DNA of 64,000 nt from Ochotona curzoniae (Eukaryota > Chordata > Mammalia > Lagomorpha > Ochotonidae): positions 28,858,001 to 28,922,000 of the forward strand of contig NW_024464918.1 in the NCBI RefSeq assembly GCF_017591425.1, read 5' to 3'. Below, one piece after another: positions 25,414 to 37,384 of this stretch. A program made the position numbers and the translations under genes. A model generated the notes under the pieces. That model did not search any database. It was not told the DNA's origin and saw only the letters and a list, made by a program, of their open reading frames with translations. Positions within the stretch are counted from its first letter, which is position 1. Every line of letters starts with the position of its first letter.

Positions 25414-25732
25414 ATCATTTATTTGAAATTTAGAGTTACAGAGAACGAAAAAAGAAAGAGAAGGAGGCAAGAGGGGTAAGGAGGACAGAGAGAGAGGGAG
25501 AGAAAGATCTTCCATCAGCTGGCTTGAATCCTAAACGGCCTCAGTAGCTGGGCTGAAGCAGTCTGGCTACTCCAACCAGAGCTGGCAGAGGCCTGAGCAT
25601 TGAGCTCCTTCCACTGCCTTCCCAGGCCATTCGCGGAGAGCTGGATGGGAGGTGCAGCGTTCAGGACATGAACCAGCACCCGTTTAAGATGCCAGCTTTA
25701 CCCACTACACCACAAAGCAGACACCTCCAACA
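25414..25732 (-). mobile_element. tRNA-derived SINE, full length
   Basis: TTATTTGAAATTTAGAGTTA tail, TCTTCCATCAGCTGGCTTG, CCCAGGCCATTCGCGGAGAG, and the head ACCACAAAGCAGACACC. Flanked by CTCTTATTAAAAAA / CTGTTACTAAAAAA. The AGAGAGAGGGAGAGAAAG run is expanded. Confidence 0.85.
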
Positions 25733-25759
25733 CTGTTACTAAAAAAAAAACCTAGAATG

Positions 25760-27830
25760 CTTTATTAAAACAAATAATTATTAAACATATATTATTAAAT
25801 TTCTGACATACGTAATTAAAGCAGGAAAGAAACTACCACACTCATAAAATCAAATCTCAACAAAAGCTCAGGCAAGTACAAAACCTTGCATATTTCAGTT
25901 TGGTGGAGCCCAGTGCATTCTGAATGCCTTAAATCACACGCAGTAGTTCTCACAGATTTGCCTGTATTTTCTAATTTATGATTTTTTAGAGTCTGCTGTT
26001 CATTATCATCCTCCAGAGAACTTTCATATCCACCTGCTGTAACTTAGCACTTGCGGGAATTGTTATACAAGAGCCCATTAGCCAACCCTCTTCCTGTATC
26101 CACAGAAAAAAATTCTGATTTCCACGGAAAACCTGTGGTGATCTTGTTGACTGATTAATTTCTTACATGGCCTTATTTCCCATTTTGAGAAATTCCATCT
26201 CCTTCTGTTCTGCTTCTATTACTTTCCAGAAATAATCAATGCCATTATCACTAGGAGACCATATTGAACATTCAGGATTTTTACAAAACTTAACATACAT
26301 CCCTGTGGTATTATTCCCCTGTGTCAAGATAGAAGTTTCTTACTTTATATATTAATCTAAATTGTATTTATTTTTAAACAAGTTTGACTACAAGTTCCAC
26401 ACACTGAAAATTATGATTATACCGTGGTCCTCTGACCAGGCTGTAGTTGCATTAGTTTTATTTTCCCTAATGAGTGGAGACTTTGTGGAAATATACTCCA
26501 AGGTCACAGTAGACCAATGCTTCTTTCCCTCATAACCCATTCCTAATGCAATAATTCCCAAAACGTTCTATGCCTGAAATTAAGAATAAGTGAAATGTTT
26601 TGTTTCTTGCACAGATAATCATTTTAAATGGTGATGTACATATCAAAACATAACATGCCTACATTAAAATCGTGGCATTATTGTTTGGACAGTATTTTTT
26701 TTTTTGATAGTATTTGGTTTGGACACACTAAAACAGTATTTAAGTTTTGTTGTGTTTTATCAAGAGAATAAATTTATCAAAATATGTGAAATAGCAGGAA
26801 GGTAATATATGGACATGGCAAAATATATTTTAAAATTCTGGGTCTTAAAAACAGTAATATAATTGCAAGATAAGTTAAAGTTTACTTTAGTCTGAAAAGA
26901 AGCACCCAAATTAGGCCAGCGTAAATTACTGTAACTAATTCATGGCTGTAACTGAAGTTTCAGAAAGGAATAATTTGACTCCATTATTAAAGAATGCTAT
27001 CTTCAGGCATATCTCAAAGCTAATGTTTTATTAAATGTGACATTATAAACATTAACTTTTCCAAACTAAGGCAAGAAGTGAAATGTGCTATGTTTTAAAT
27101 CATGTACAATATTTATGGATGTTCCTCCTACTCAGATAGGTGCTTTACTTGTAAGGGCAATAAATGCCAAGGATCTGAAAAGATTTGTAAAAGTTTTCTT
27201 AAAAGCTTTTCTGGAAATTTATTTGAGCCACACAGATTTAGAAACGTGTTTAAAAAAAAAAAGCAAAACTGAGAGTAAGTGAATTCCATTCCTAATGTCA
27301 CATCCTAATAAGTAAGGAAATAAAGAGAAAAGGTAAGTTCCATTTGACATATGCAAAGGAGAAGGCGTAAGAGCAATAGAGTGGAGGGAGTCTTGAACTT
27401 GCATGAATTTGTGTGCATAACTGTTGTTTACTGGAGAAAACGCAAGCACTTTCTTAATTAAAAGGCGACTTGCTTCCCTTGTTTCCACTTTGAATGTGGG
27501 CATCCACATTGAACTATTATCTTGGGAAAAAATGTGAAATTGCAAATACTATAAATGTAAAGAACCCCAAAGACTGACCCTACCATCCTGAACCCGGCAC
27601 AGCCTGAAATACCTGCTTGGCCAGCACTACTGTAAGTCCCTCTAGGTGTCTGTCCTCTTAAGGCCACTGGCCTCAGTGAGGTTAGATTAGCAAAGATACA
27701 CAGCAGACACACACACACAGCAGTCATGCTGAGCAGTCCACTGCCCTAGGCCCCCCTTCACTGCCCCATCCAGGGAAAGAGAAGAAAGTGGCGACCAAAG
27801 ACAAAACCTTTACCTGTCAACAAATTTCAA
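25760..27830. other. AT-rich intergenic DNA, nothing recognised
   Basis: Long AT-rich sequence with a T-run at 26696-26706 and a short CA run at 27708-27718. No gene or named repeat could be supported. Confidence 0.5.
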
Positions 27831-27834
27831 AAGC

Positions 27835-28410
27835 AAGGTTTCCACTGAGTCCTCATCCTTACCAGTTTAATACTTTATTGTAAATGTCTGTTCATGTCCT
27901 TTACCCATTTCTTAACACGGTTATTTGTTTTGCTGTTGTTGAGTTTCTGAAGCTCTTTAATAGATCATGGATGTCAGTCTCTATCTTCGCTTTGTTGATG
28001 GGTTCCCTTTGCTGCGCGGAAGCGTCTTAGTCTGATGGAGTCCTATTGGTTTAGTTGGACTTTCACAGCCTGTGTTTTGGAGACTTTTCTAAAAAGTCCA
28101 TTACCATGCCTATATAAAGTAGAATTTCCTATTATTTCCTCCATAGTCAGATAATTTCTGGGTAGACTTAGGCCCTTGATCCATTCAAAGCTGATTTTTA
28201 TATAAGGTGAAAGGTGAAGGTGGAGGTCTTGTCTCTTACTTCTGCAAACAGATACCCAATTATCTCAACAGCATTTGCTGAAGAGGCCGACATTTTTCAC
28301 AGGGTTATTTTCAGTTCTCTTGTCAAAGATCACTTCCTGTACATGCATGAGGCTCACTTCTGAGGTTTCTATTCGGGTCCATCGATCTCTGTTTAGATTA
28401 CTACTATCCT
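27835..28410 (-). mobile_element. L1 ORF2-region fragment
   Basis: On the plus strand, CTGTTCATGTCCTTTACCC, AGTCCATTACCATGCCTATA, GGCCCTTGATCCATTCAAAG, TTATATAAGGTGAAAGGTG and CCCAATTATCTCAACAGCA are reverse-complement L1 ORF2 landmarks in order. Stops and indels make it non-functional. It lies upstream in coordinate but internal in L1 terms relative to the 29.9-kb fragment, so the two are separate insertions. Confidence 0.85.
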
Positions 28411-28479
28411 CTAATAATACATCCTGATTACTATTTCCTTAAGACATACAACTATGAAAACTTAAAATACAAAACCAAG

Positions 28480-29880
28480 CAGGAACTTGAGGATTGCTAA
28501 TAGTTTAAGTTGTGTAATACCATGGAAACAAACCAGTATTTGCAAAAAAAAAGAAGTCCTACTTGAAATTGTTAATGTCCTGTACTAGGATATATGATCT
28601 TTCCTATATGCCAAATTTTTAGGATGTAAAATACTGAAGAATAGATATATTTGTCTGAATCTCGTACTTCTGAACAAAAACTTTTGAAAAAATCTGAATA
28701 ATAATTTAGCTACCTCTTTGAATGAAAATACAATTTAGAGAAAATAGATAACCAAGCAGTTTCTTTTTCTAAAACAAGTATCCAAGTCATTCTTTAGAAG
28801 TTCCTAAACTAGTATCTGAAACAAAGGCATAATCTGGCACGATATAGTCTTTTTTGGATCTGGCATGGGATCTGCCACAGGGCAGCCCCATTCCTTCACA
28901 AAGTTTTATTGGGAGAGCAGTCCTCCATTTTTCCGTGGTTTTGGGATTTGGGTCCAGAAACTGAGCATTCTGACAACACAGCTCTTGTGGGCACCGCACA
29001 GCGAGCAGCTGAGTGTGCCCCACAGTTCCCTTGGCTTGGACTCTGCCAGAGCAATGCCCATTCTCCTCTGCATTGAAAGCAGCTGCTCTCCATCTTCTCC
29101 GTGCGCCCTGAAAGTCGGCACGTGACATTGCCTGGATTGTATGAAAGCACAGGAAATCCTACTCGGACCGAGCAGCAGCTGCTCAGTCTCTACCTCTTCA
29201 CTCTCAGACCAGAAAGCCTTTCCTTAACCTGTGTCTGCACTCCTGCAAAGACAAAGCCCTTGCCCATATGCCATGACATAATGGCTCACAAATCAGTTTG
29301 GCAAGGATGTGACTACACAAGTGATTAGATAGGTAGTTATAAATGGAAATGAAAACACAAAGGTATGATTGTGATTCAAAATGTTTTCTTCCTGATTAAG
29401 ATGGAGAATAAAATGGATGTTTAAAGACCTTCATGTATCAAATGGATATTTTCTTATTGCTAGATAAATGTATATCAAAAGCAGGAGATACACTCATGAT
29501 CTGTGCCCAAAATGCCAAGTGTCAGATGTTGTAAGTAGGTGCAATTAGGTGCAACTGATATTCTGTCATCATGACTATTATTCCATTCTCTGCATACTGC
29601 AGAATTAGGCAATGTTTTATACCATAAAGGAACAAAGGCTAGATTTCTTTGATAATCCTGTGTAGATAAGAGTCTGACCCGGCCAGAAACTCGTAGCAAT
29701 GCACCATCTATTCTCCATGGGACAGCCCTGGTAAACCTCTGGCACTCACTTTGTGTCAGTTCTGACACTACTGGGGAAGCGTGTCTACGCCCAGCCTATG
29801 CTAACTACCATTATATTCCTAGGAGTAACGGTTAGAGATTACACATACAAGGGAGGCGACGTGATGCATACTTGCTGTGT
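28480..29880. other. Intergenic DNA with a GC-richer patch
   Basis: 28787-29170 is GC-richer than its surroundings and is open for 84-113 codons on the minus strand in three frames. None of the translations resembles a family I know. No poly-A tail or duplication marks it as a processed pseudogene. Confidence 0.4.
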
Positions 29881-29889
29881 TTAACTATT

Positions 29890-30240
29890 TTTGACTTCAG
29901 AAGGACCTCCACATCCATTCATGTTGCTGCAAGTGACAACATTTCGCCATGACTTTTTGTGACTGGATAGTATGCCACTGTGTCCAATACTGCGTCTTCT
30001 TCAACCACTCACTGGTGGGGACACAGTCAGACTGTCTCCATTTCTTGGTTATAGTGGAAGATACATGGGACTAAGGAGGCTTCTTTGATGAACTGATCTC
30101 ATTTCCTTGGCTACATACCCAGTGGCGAGATGACAGAATCATATGGATTAAAAAGTCTTCCTTTGAGCTTTCTGAGAACTGTCACGCTGTATTCCACAAT
30201 GACAGCCTGTTTGTGTTTCCCACCAGAGAGATTTTGAAGC
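29890..30240 (-). mobile_element. L1 3' end fragment
   Basis: On the plus strand, CCTCCACATCCATTCATGTT, GTGACTGGATAGTATGCCAC, GGCTACATACCCAGTGGCGA and TGTTTGTGTTTCCCACCAG follow the reverse complement of the L1 3' end (ORF2 end and 3' UTR). Confidence 0.8.
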
Positions 30241-30624
30241 AGCAGCAGAATCACTGTGCAGGTGTGCATGCTCTTCACTTAGAGACCACCCACAGGCTTT
30301 CCACTGTTCCACAGCTAGCGGGTATCTGTCTAGACTAGGAATATCATTTGTATTACCCAGTTCCCACTGGAACAGCTGCAAGCAGTGGGAGCTCCTTGCA
30401 CCCCCAGTTTGACCACAACATGAACAACCACACACTTCTGCACAGAAGAAAAAGGCAATTCAGAACTCTGCCTTTAATGACACTAACCTAATAAAATATC
30501 CTCACAATAGAGGATCATTCATCTTTACCAAATTTTTCCTGTTTATGTCTGTATCTGTTAACTTAATGCAGAATAAATGGAAGTGTTCAACTCTTACTTT
30601 TCATTACAGCTGAAATTTGTACCT

Positions 30625-30945
30625 AAAAATGTATTTATTTTGACTGGAAAGGCAGCTCTACAGAGAGAAGAGACACAGAGAATGAACCTCCATCACTGGC
30701 CCACTCCCCAAGTGGCCACAATGGCTGGAGCCAAGCCAATCCAAAGCCAGGAGCCAGGAGCTTCCCCTGAGTTTCCCACGTGGGTGCAGGGTCCCAAGGC
30801 TTTGGGTCGTCCTCTGCGACATTCCCAGGTCACAAGCAGGAAACTAGATGGGAAGTGGAGCTACTGGGACATGAACCAGTGCCCGCATGGGATCCTGGTG
30901 CTTGTAAAGTAAGGATTTAACCACTGAGCCATTATGTGGGGCCCT
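30625..30945 (-). mobile_element. tRNA-derived SINE, full length
   Basis: TATTTATTTTGACTGGAAAG tail, CCACTCCCCAAGTGGCC, GTGCAGGGTCCCAAGGCTTT, CGCATGGGATCCTGG and the head GAGCCATTATGTGGGGCCC. Confidence 0.93.
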
Positions 30946-30949
30946 GTAC

Positions 30950-33425
30950 TTTTCTCTTAATAAGCTACTTTTACTTCTATCTATAATGTTTAAAATGTGA
31001 ATACCACCCACAAACTTAGTCTCTTCTCTGATTCCTGAAACAACTGCTCATACTAGCTTAGCATGAGGCTCTTCAGACAGTTTTCTTGTGTGTCTATTTA
31101 CTTACAGAAAGATGTAGTGGTATAAAAAGAGAGCTGTTCAATTGAGGAAAACGCTTACCGAACAAAATCACACTCCTGAAACAATATATTAACTGTTTTT
31201 TACCTTTAACATTTCCTAAATGTTACTGTTGATTATAAGAAGAGTGTAGTATGGAAAGTAAAAATTAACACATGTAGGAATAAAAGATTAAAGGAATTAA
31301 TATCACTCCAGATACCTCTGAAATTGCTTATTTGTACATTACTTCCTAGTTTACGATAGTAATGCGCTCTGGTTGTAAAATATTTAAGCACAATGGAACA
31401 CTGCAGTTAAAGTTTCCTACCATCTAAGACCAAAGTAAGAAACCAAGTGAAATTTCTAGAAGCATATAGACATGCTTGTTGGCTTTATGTTTCTGAATGC
31501 TTCATTCACTCATAGGTAGGCATGTATAAACATTTAATAATGTTGCGTTTCTTTTGACAAAACATTAAATCATTTTTATAAATATTGCATAATTTTAATC
31601 TTATTCCTTATAATTTTCTTGTTTCTAATCCTTCAGAATTTACAGACAAGTAACTTTAAAATCTGAATTTATAATATATATGTAAGTTAAAATGAAATTT
31701 CTAAAACAATAATATTTTAAAGTTACATTTAGATCATTACAGTTCCTTAAGATGTTTTGAATATTAAATAATTATACATCTACCAAGAACACTGACCATT
31801 TGAACATGCTGTCATCAATAATGCAGCAAAGAAGTTTTAACTTTATGCATCTGAAAACCTACTGAATGCTGCTCATTTATTCAGCACTTCAAGATTCCCC
31901 GATTCTCCCTGAAAACAGTTACATTGTGCAGGATATTACAACTGAAATGAAGACCCTGGCGTGTTGGATCTTCTTTTAAGAGAAGAAATAATTAAGAGGA
32001 GATAAAATTACAGTTAACTTAAAAAGCTAAATTGAAAGGTCCCACTTACCTGAGTCCTTCAGATATTCATTTAATCAACACATGCTTTTAATGGGAGCAG
32101 TTTCATGCTTACTGAGAAAACGTAATTAAGAAACACAATGATGAACCCAGAGATGGCACTAAAGGAAGCCCTGTGCACCTTGAGTCTCTTAACCCACAGA
32201 ATTTAAGTATTTCACTTGATGTTTTTCAAGCACATTTAGGAACAATTTGGTGAGCCCGTGCAGCAACACCAGATGTGCCCGCCAGCTGATTATGAGGCAG
32301 ATGGTTTTATGATCACACTTGAGCTGCAGGGGCGTTACGGCTTTATACGGGCTTCATATTAATGCCACGGGCTTCTGCTGTGGAATCCCAGCACAGCACC
32401 TCACACGTTCGCCTTCCCTTGCGTCTGTTGGAGGACACAGATAGATCCTCTTGGCAGAAGGAACACATCATGCAATTACAGTATTGGAAGAAAGGCATAT
32501 TGTACAGCCCTAATTTTCTTATTAAAATGATCGTTTCAGTGTTATATAGATTGCAGACAAGCAGGGCAATTAACACAGACATGCAAAGGCCTTGATCAGT
32601 TCGTTAAATATCTCATCCATGTAACGTAACGAAGGTCGTTACACACTGTGTCCCTTAGTAACTTTCACTAAGCTCCAAAGTGCAACACAATCTGGAGGTA
32701 ATTCTGTACTAAGATAGTCTAACTGTGATTATTCTTGACACTAAGTGAGTGAAAATGTTAAGGTAGACCCTGAGCCTAACCGAAAATAAATGTGCTCACA
32801 GCTACAGGCACGGCCTTCTCAAGAAGCAACTAAGCATTATGCTTTTGCTCAGGAGGTAAATTACAATTTTTTTACTTCCTAAGGACACAGTGCAACTTAA
32901 AGAGAGAAGCATTTCAGAAGAAGTCTGCCTTAACTTTACACTCAGAAGAAGTGTCTAGACTGCTCGGCACTACCCCCAGCCTGACGTCAGCAAGTAATCT
33001 AATTTCATTTGAGTGATTCAGTGAGAATAATTCAATGATTTCAACTGACCAGATTGGCACTTCTTTCATTATTTCAGTTTCCATTTGTTTACCAGCTACT
33101 AATGCCCACAGGCTGGCCTCTGTAGGCACAAATGTAAGCAAATCAATATGTATGCCCTCAAGTGGATCACAGTGCACTGGCAAAGTACACATTCAAATAA
33201 CGTATTAAATATGTATTTGAGCATGTATATATGCATACATATATTACAAAAAGAATGGCATATCCCATATGTGCTTGTACCGTTCAATAATTCATTGTAA
33301 CTATTATCCTATTATACAAATAACTATATTAGACAAAATTGTCATTATAAATATTGTAAACAAATGTTAAACACTAGTTGATAAATTTCATTCTAAAATA
33401 TTAAGGAAGACATTTTCTCAGAAGG
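30950..33425. other. AT-rich intergenic DNA with a CpG-bearing island of unique sequence
   Basis: No gene. 32240-32660 is higher in complexity than the flanks and has scattered CpGs and homeodomain-like TTAATG and CAATTA cores; it looks like single-copy DNA. An exact inverted repeat (GTAACG, 5-base loop, CGTTAC) lies at 32626-32642. Confidence 0.4.
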
Positions 33426-33427
33426 CA

Positions 33428-33662
33428 GTTGAGGACGGCCCAGGGCCTTAGGGCCCTGCACTCATGTGGAGATTGGGGAGTGGTGAGGGAGAAGCAGCAG
33501 GGGCGCAGGGTGGCTACTGGTTCCTGCCTTCGGAACAGCACAGCTCCAGCCATTGCAGTCACCTGGGGAGTGGATCAGGGGACAGAGGGTCTTCCTCTCT
33601 GTCTCTCCTCCTCTGTGTATTTCTGACTTATCAATAAAAATTAAATAAATCTTTTTTAAAAA
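33428..33662 (+). mobile_element. SINE, 5'-truncated
   Basis: Begins at the GAGGACGGCCCAGGGCCTTA segment and continues through AGCCATTGCAGTCACCTGG, CTCTGTCTCTCCTCCTCTG and AATAAAAATTAAATAAATC. The tRNA-like head is missing. Confidence 0.9.
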
Positions 33663-33664
33663 GG

Positions 33665-35385
33665 GTATACATGCAAAAGATAGGTAGATACACAATGTTG
33701 TAAAGCAAAACAATAAAACATTAGTGACAGAACCCACATGGCAGACATACCTGTACTTCACCAAATTTTTATCAACCTTTCTACAGTGGTTTTAAAAAAA
33801 GCAACATGCCTGAGAGCGACCTGCTGTTTGAGAGAAACAGCAGAAAAGCCAAGGTACTAAGTAACCATGGCAGAAATCTAGATTATTTATTTCAATCTGC
33901 ATGATTATCAAAATCATCTAATTTTATACTTGTTGTACTGGATAAAGAAGTTATGAGCAGCACTTAGATATTCAAGAAATGAGAAAAGTGGACTTGGATG
34001 TTAGCAGAAACAAGGACAGCCAAACAAAGCCCAAGAGGCAGAAATGTCAATGTTTGGGGCTTTGTGGAAGTAAGAAGGGGAAATGCTATAGATAATGAAA
34101 AAGAGAAACAAAAAGGCAATTACTCTAGTTCCAGACTCAGCAGTCCAAACAAAAAACAACTCTTCCTTAAGTAAACTTAACATTCACACAGCTCCTTCAT
34201 TGCACAAGCTTTGTATGCAGAGCTGTGCATTTTTCAAAGTTTCAATGTTGAATCAATAAGAAAGCACTAAAGCCAGTCCCAACAAGGCAAGTATCATAGT
34301 TTCCCTGATTTGTGGCAACGAATACACAAAGCCTAACAAGAAATGCAAAGAAGTTGACATGCTGAGACTATTATTGTTGGCTTCTGTCTGCACTCTTGTG
34401 GAACAGTGGTTTTTCTACGTATTACTTGTTGAAATATTTTCTTAGTGGAGTGCTACGCTTGTGACTATAAAGTAAATTGATATCACAAAACTTAAAAAGT
34501 AAGCAAAGAAGGATGGGAAAGGTGGCGAAAAGGGTAAGGTATGTTTCAGCATTACATTCTTAAATTAAATGTATGGTTTCCTGTACCTAATGTAACAAGA
34601 ACTTGTGATGTAATTCATTAATCAACCTTCCACAAGAGGTTGATTGTTTATAACCACGTGAGAGAGTCACTGTCCCTTCTACCACTGCTCTTGGTACTGC
34701 CCACAGACAACGCAGGCTGAATCCTCCCTGTGCCTACACTAGGGCTTCAGGATACATGAATTGACCTACAACAACAAGTTGGAGCACCGTCCCCCATTCA
34801 ACCTCCTCCAGGAAGTCTGACTGTCAAGCTGGTCTCACTACCCTGCCAGTGTACACTTTCACTGCAGCAGCAGGCTTGGCGAGAGAATCACTAAGTCCCT
34901 GCTCTGTAGGCCCACAGCGTTGCAGCAATGTCTGCATATTGTTTTGTCTTCTCTCCTACTGAATGCAGAACAAGGCACTGCAAAACCACTTCTCAGAGAC
35001 ATTCACTGCAGTAACTCAGCCATATTTGAACTGATTTCAAATAATGTTTCCCACACTTAGCTTGAAGTTATTCTAAGAAGTGCTAAAATAATCTTAAGAC
35101 TTTCTTGGGCTGAGTGGAAAATAATTAAGAGAAACAAATCATATATATGAAGAAATGCATTCTTTATAAATTGCTTTAGCTCAATAATTATTGAACAATT
35201 AGTAAATAGTGAAGTGAATTGGTAATAACATCCTTGTGGTCACAAATTATTCATGTAATACACACAGCCATTATAAAACCACTATCCGGGATTTTACATC
35301 TAGAGTCTCAAACGGCCCCTGAGTACTTCCATGACCTTTGGCCTTTTGTTACTCAGAAGGCATGAACCCCCCATTTGTACCAAGT
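33665..35385. other. Intergenic DNA, no gene recognised
   Basis: AT-rich except for a GC-moderate patch at 34660-34960 that contains no recognised element and no long reading frame. Confidence 0.5.
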
Positions 35386-35389
35386 CTAC

Positions 35390-35600
35390 ACTGCGTTCTC
35401 ATTTAATCATCACAACCTTGCTATGAGATATATTAGCAGTGCCAGTTTTATAAACACGCACACACACACAAAAAAAATCTTGGCAAAGAGCCCACATAAT
35501 TTGCCCAAAGGCACATATTAAGGTGCAGAATTAAACTTTAATATCAGAGCCTGGCTCCAATACCAAAGCTCTTAGCCAAACACTAAGTGGGTAACATCAT
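35390..35600 (-). mobile_element. MIR SINE with an internal (CA)n
   Basis: TGCGTTCTCATTTAATCATC, ACAACCTTGCTATGAGATA, then AATTTGCCCAAAGGCACA and ATCAGAGCCTGGCTCCAAT match reverse-complemented MIR. A CA and poly-A run at 35454-35477 replaces the usual ATTTTACAGATGAGGAAAC segment. Confidence 0.85.
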
Positions 35601-35604
35601 TTCC

Positions 35605-36405
35605 GTCACCTCAGATTTTGTAAAGCTCATTTGGATGTGTTTAAACTTTAAGACACAAACTCCTAAAAAAAATATGTAGAGGTATAAAACAACAAATCCA
35701 ATCAATACACTCAAAATGCAGATGAAATCTAGGGAAATATAATAGAGAATTTATTACATGAAAATATTAGCTAGTGGCTTACCAATTACTACCTCCTATA
35801 CAACAGTTGGCTACACTAATACATTGTACAAAACAACAATGAATCTTAAATAAATTCATTAGTACTTCACTTAGAGGATATCTGATTGCTTAGTGATTCA
35901 AAATCAAAATTTGAAACATTAAAGAGTTTGTCTAGAGCACTAAAGAAATACAAGACATGAACGGCCATCTATATTCCTCCTGCCTCAGAACGGGCTACCA
36001 CAGGACATCCACTTCAACCTTTGCAACTTCAACGGCAACGTGAAGTTTGGAGAACAACACTGCCACCAGGTGGTGGAGGCACGGAAGTGCAGAGCCAGAA
36101 AACTAGACGGCCGCAGTTCTGGGCTGCGCAAGTTCCACTCGTGTTGCAATCCTTTGTGAGCTGTGAAGATTGCAAGTGACATGTTCCAAAAAAAAACTGA
36201 TTATAAATAATACTTCTGGTTTGATCCACTCATTCAAGCAAAAGAAATGCAATGTAGAGCTACGACCACCCTGTCCTTAAAGCCCATGACTTCCTAATAG
36301 CCAAGGCAGAACCGAGTCATACGTGAAAGAATGCGTTAAAGGGGGAAAATGATTCAACCAATCAAGATGTGAAAGGCAGATGAAGACGTCCGCAACCACT
36401 CTTAC
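35605..36405. other. Intergenic DNA, no gene recognised
   Basis: AT-rich to 35950. A GC-moderate patch at 36000-36180 has overlapping minus-strand frames of 65 codons with no recognisable domain. Confidence 0.5.
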
Positions 36406-36409
36406 CACC

Positions 36410-36845
36410 GACACTTGCAGAAAAACCACCTGGCGACTGGTACTGTCATGCAACAGGTAAAGCTACTGCGCGAGGGCACCAGCCTGCCACGCGAGGGCAC
36501 CCGTGCCGCCGCTGCCCAAGACACCAGCCTGCCAGAGGACACCCGTGCCGCCGCTGCCCAAGACACCAGCCTCCCATGTGGGCACCTGTTCCTGTCCCAG
36601 CTGCTCCATATCCCGTCCAGCTCCCTGCTAATGGCCTGCTAGAAGCAGCAGAAGACAACCCAGCATTTGGGCCGCTGTCACCCCTGCCGGCCTCCCTGAT
36701 GAAGTTCCTGGCTCCTAGCTTCAGTCCTGCCCAGACCTGGTGTTGTGGCCCGTTGGGGAGTGAACCAGCAGACAGATCTCTCTCTCTCTCTCTCTCTCTC
36801 GCTGTCTCTCTGATTTTCATATAAGTCAATCAAAAATTTTTAAAA
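36410..36845 (+). mobile_element. SINE with internal 42-bp duplication and long (CT)n
   Basis: The family body (CCAGCTCCCTGCTAATGGCC, GTTGGGGAGTGAACCAGC) and a (CT)n tail at 36777-36800 are clear. Inside the 5' half, a phrase starting ACCCGTGCCGCCGCTGCCC occurs at 36499 and again at 36541, a 42-bp tandem duplication, with a further partial GCGAGGGCACC copy before it. The insertion makes this copy about 100 bp longer than usual and unusually rich in CpG. Confidence 0.85.
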
Positions 36846-37094
36846 ATCTTCCTGAATTTGATTAAATGATTCATCATAAAAAAACACAAATCTTATTTCA
36901 AGTAGCAAAATGTTAAAGTAACTTTCATCAAAAACAGAAGGTAGAAATATTCACAAATATTGTTAATAAAAGTTCATTTTGGCAGTTCTAGAACGCATAA
37001 TAATATATCAGAATACAATATCATAGATACTGAAAGGAGAGGTAATTACCTTTCTGGGGAAAATTCCTCCTCTTTAAAAAAAAATATACGTGGA

Positions 37095-37288
37095 GGGGTT
37101 GGTGTTGTGGCACAGCCAGTTAAGCCTCTGCCTGCAGCTTTTGCATCCCATGTGGACTCCAGCTCGAGTCCCAGCTACTCCACTTCTAATCCAGCTACCT
37201 GGAAATGGCCTAGGGAAAGTAGGGGAAGATGGTGCCAAGTCCTTGGGACCCTGCACCCACAGGAGAAACCCAGGAAAGAGTATATACT
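37095..37288 (+). mobile_element. SINE, 3'-truncated, abutting an L1 fragment
   Basis: GGTTGGTGTTGTGGCACAGC head, CCATGTGGACTCCAGCTCGA, CCAAGTCCTTGGGACCCTGC, then it stops at GAGAAACCCAGGAAAG. The normal 3' third and A-rich tail are absent. The head is closer to the rabbit-type CSINE (TTGTGGCGCAG) than to the other copies here. Confidence 0.85.
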
Positions 37289-37343
37289 CTTTTTGTATTG
37301 TTGCTTGGCATAATAGTTTTGGTGTACATAAAGCCATACAGTT

Positions 37344-37364
37344 CTGTGTGTGTGTGTGTGTGTA
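37344..37364. repeat. (TG)n microsatellite
   Basis: About ten TG units between the truncated SINE and the L1 fragment. Confidence 0.95.
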
Positions 37365-37384
37365 TAGCACAATCATTTGCTTTT

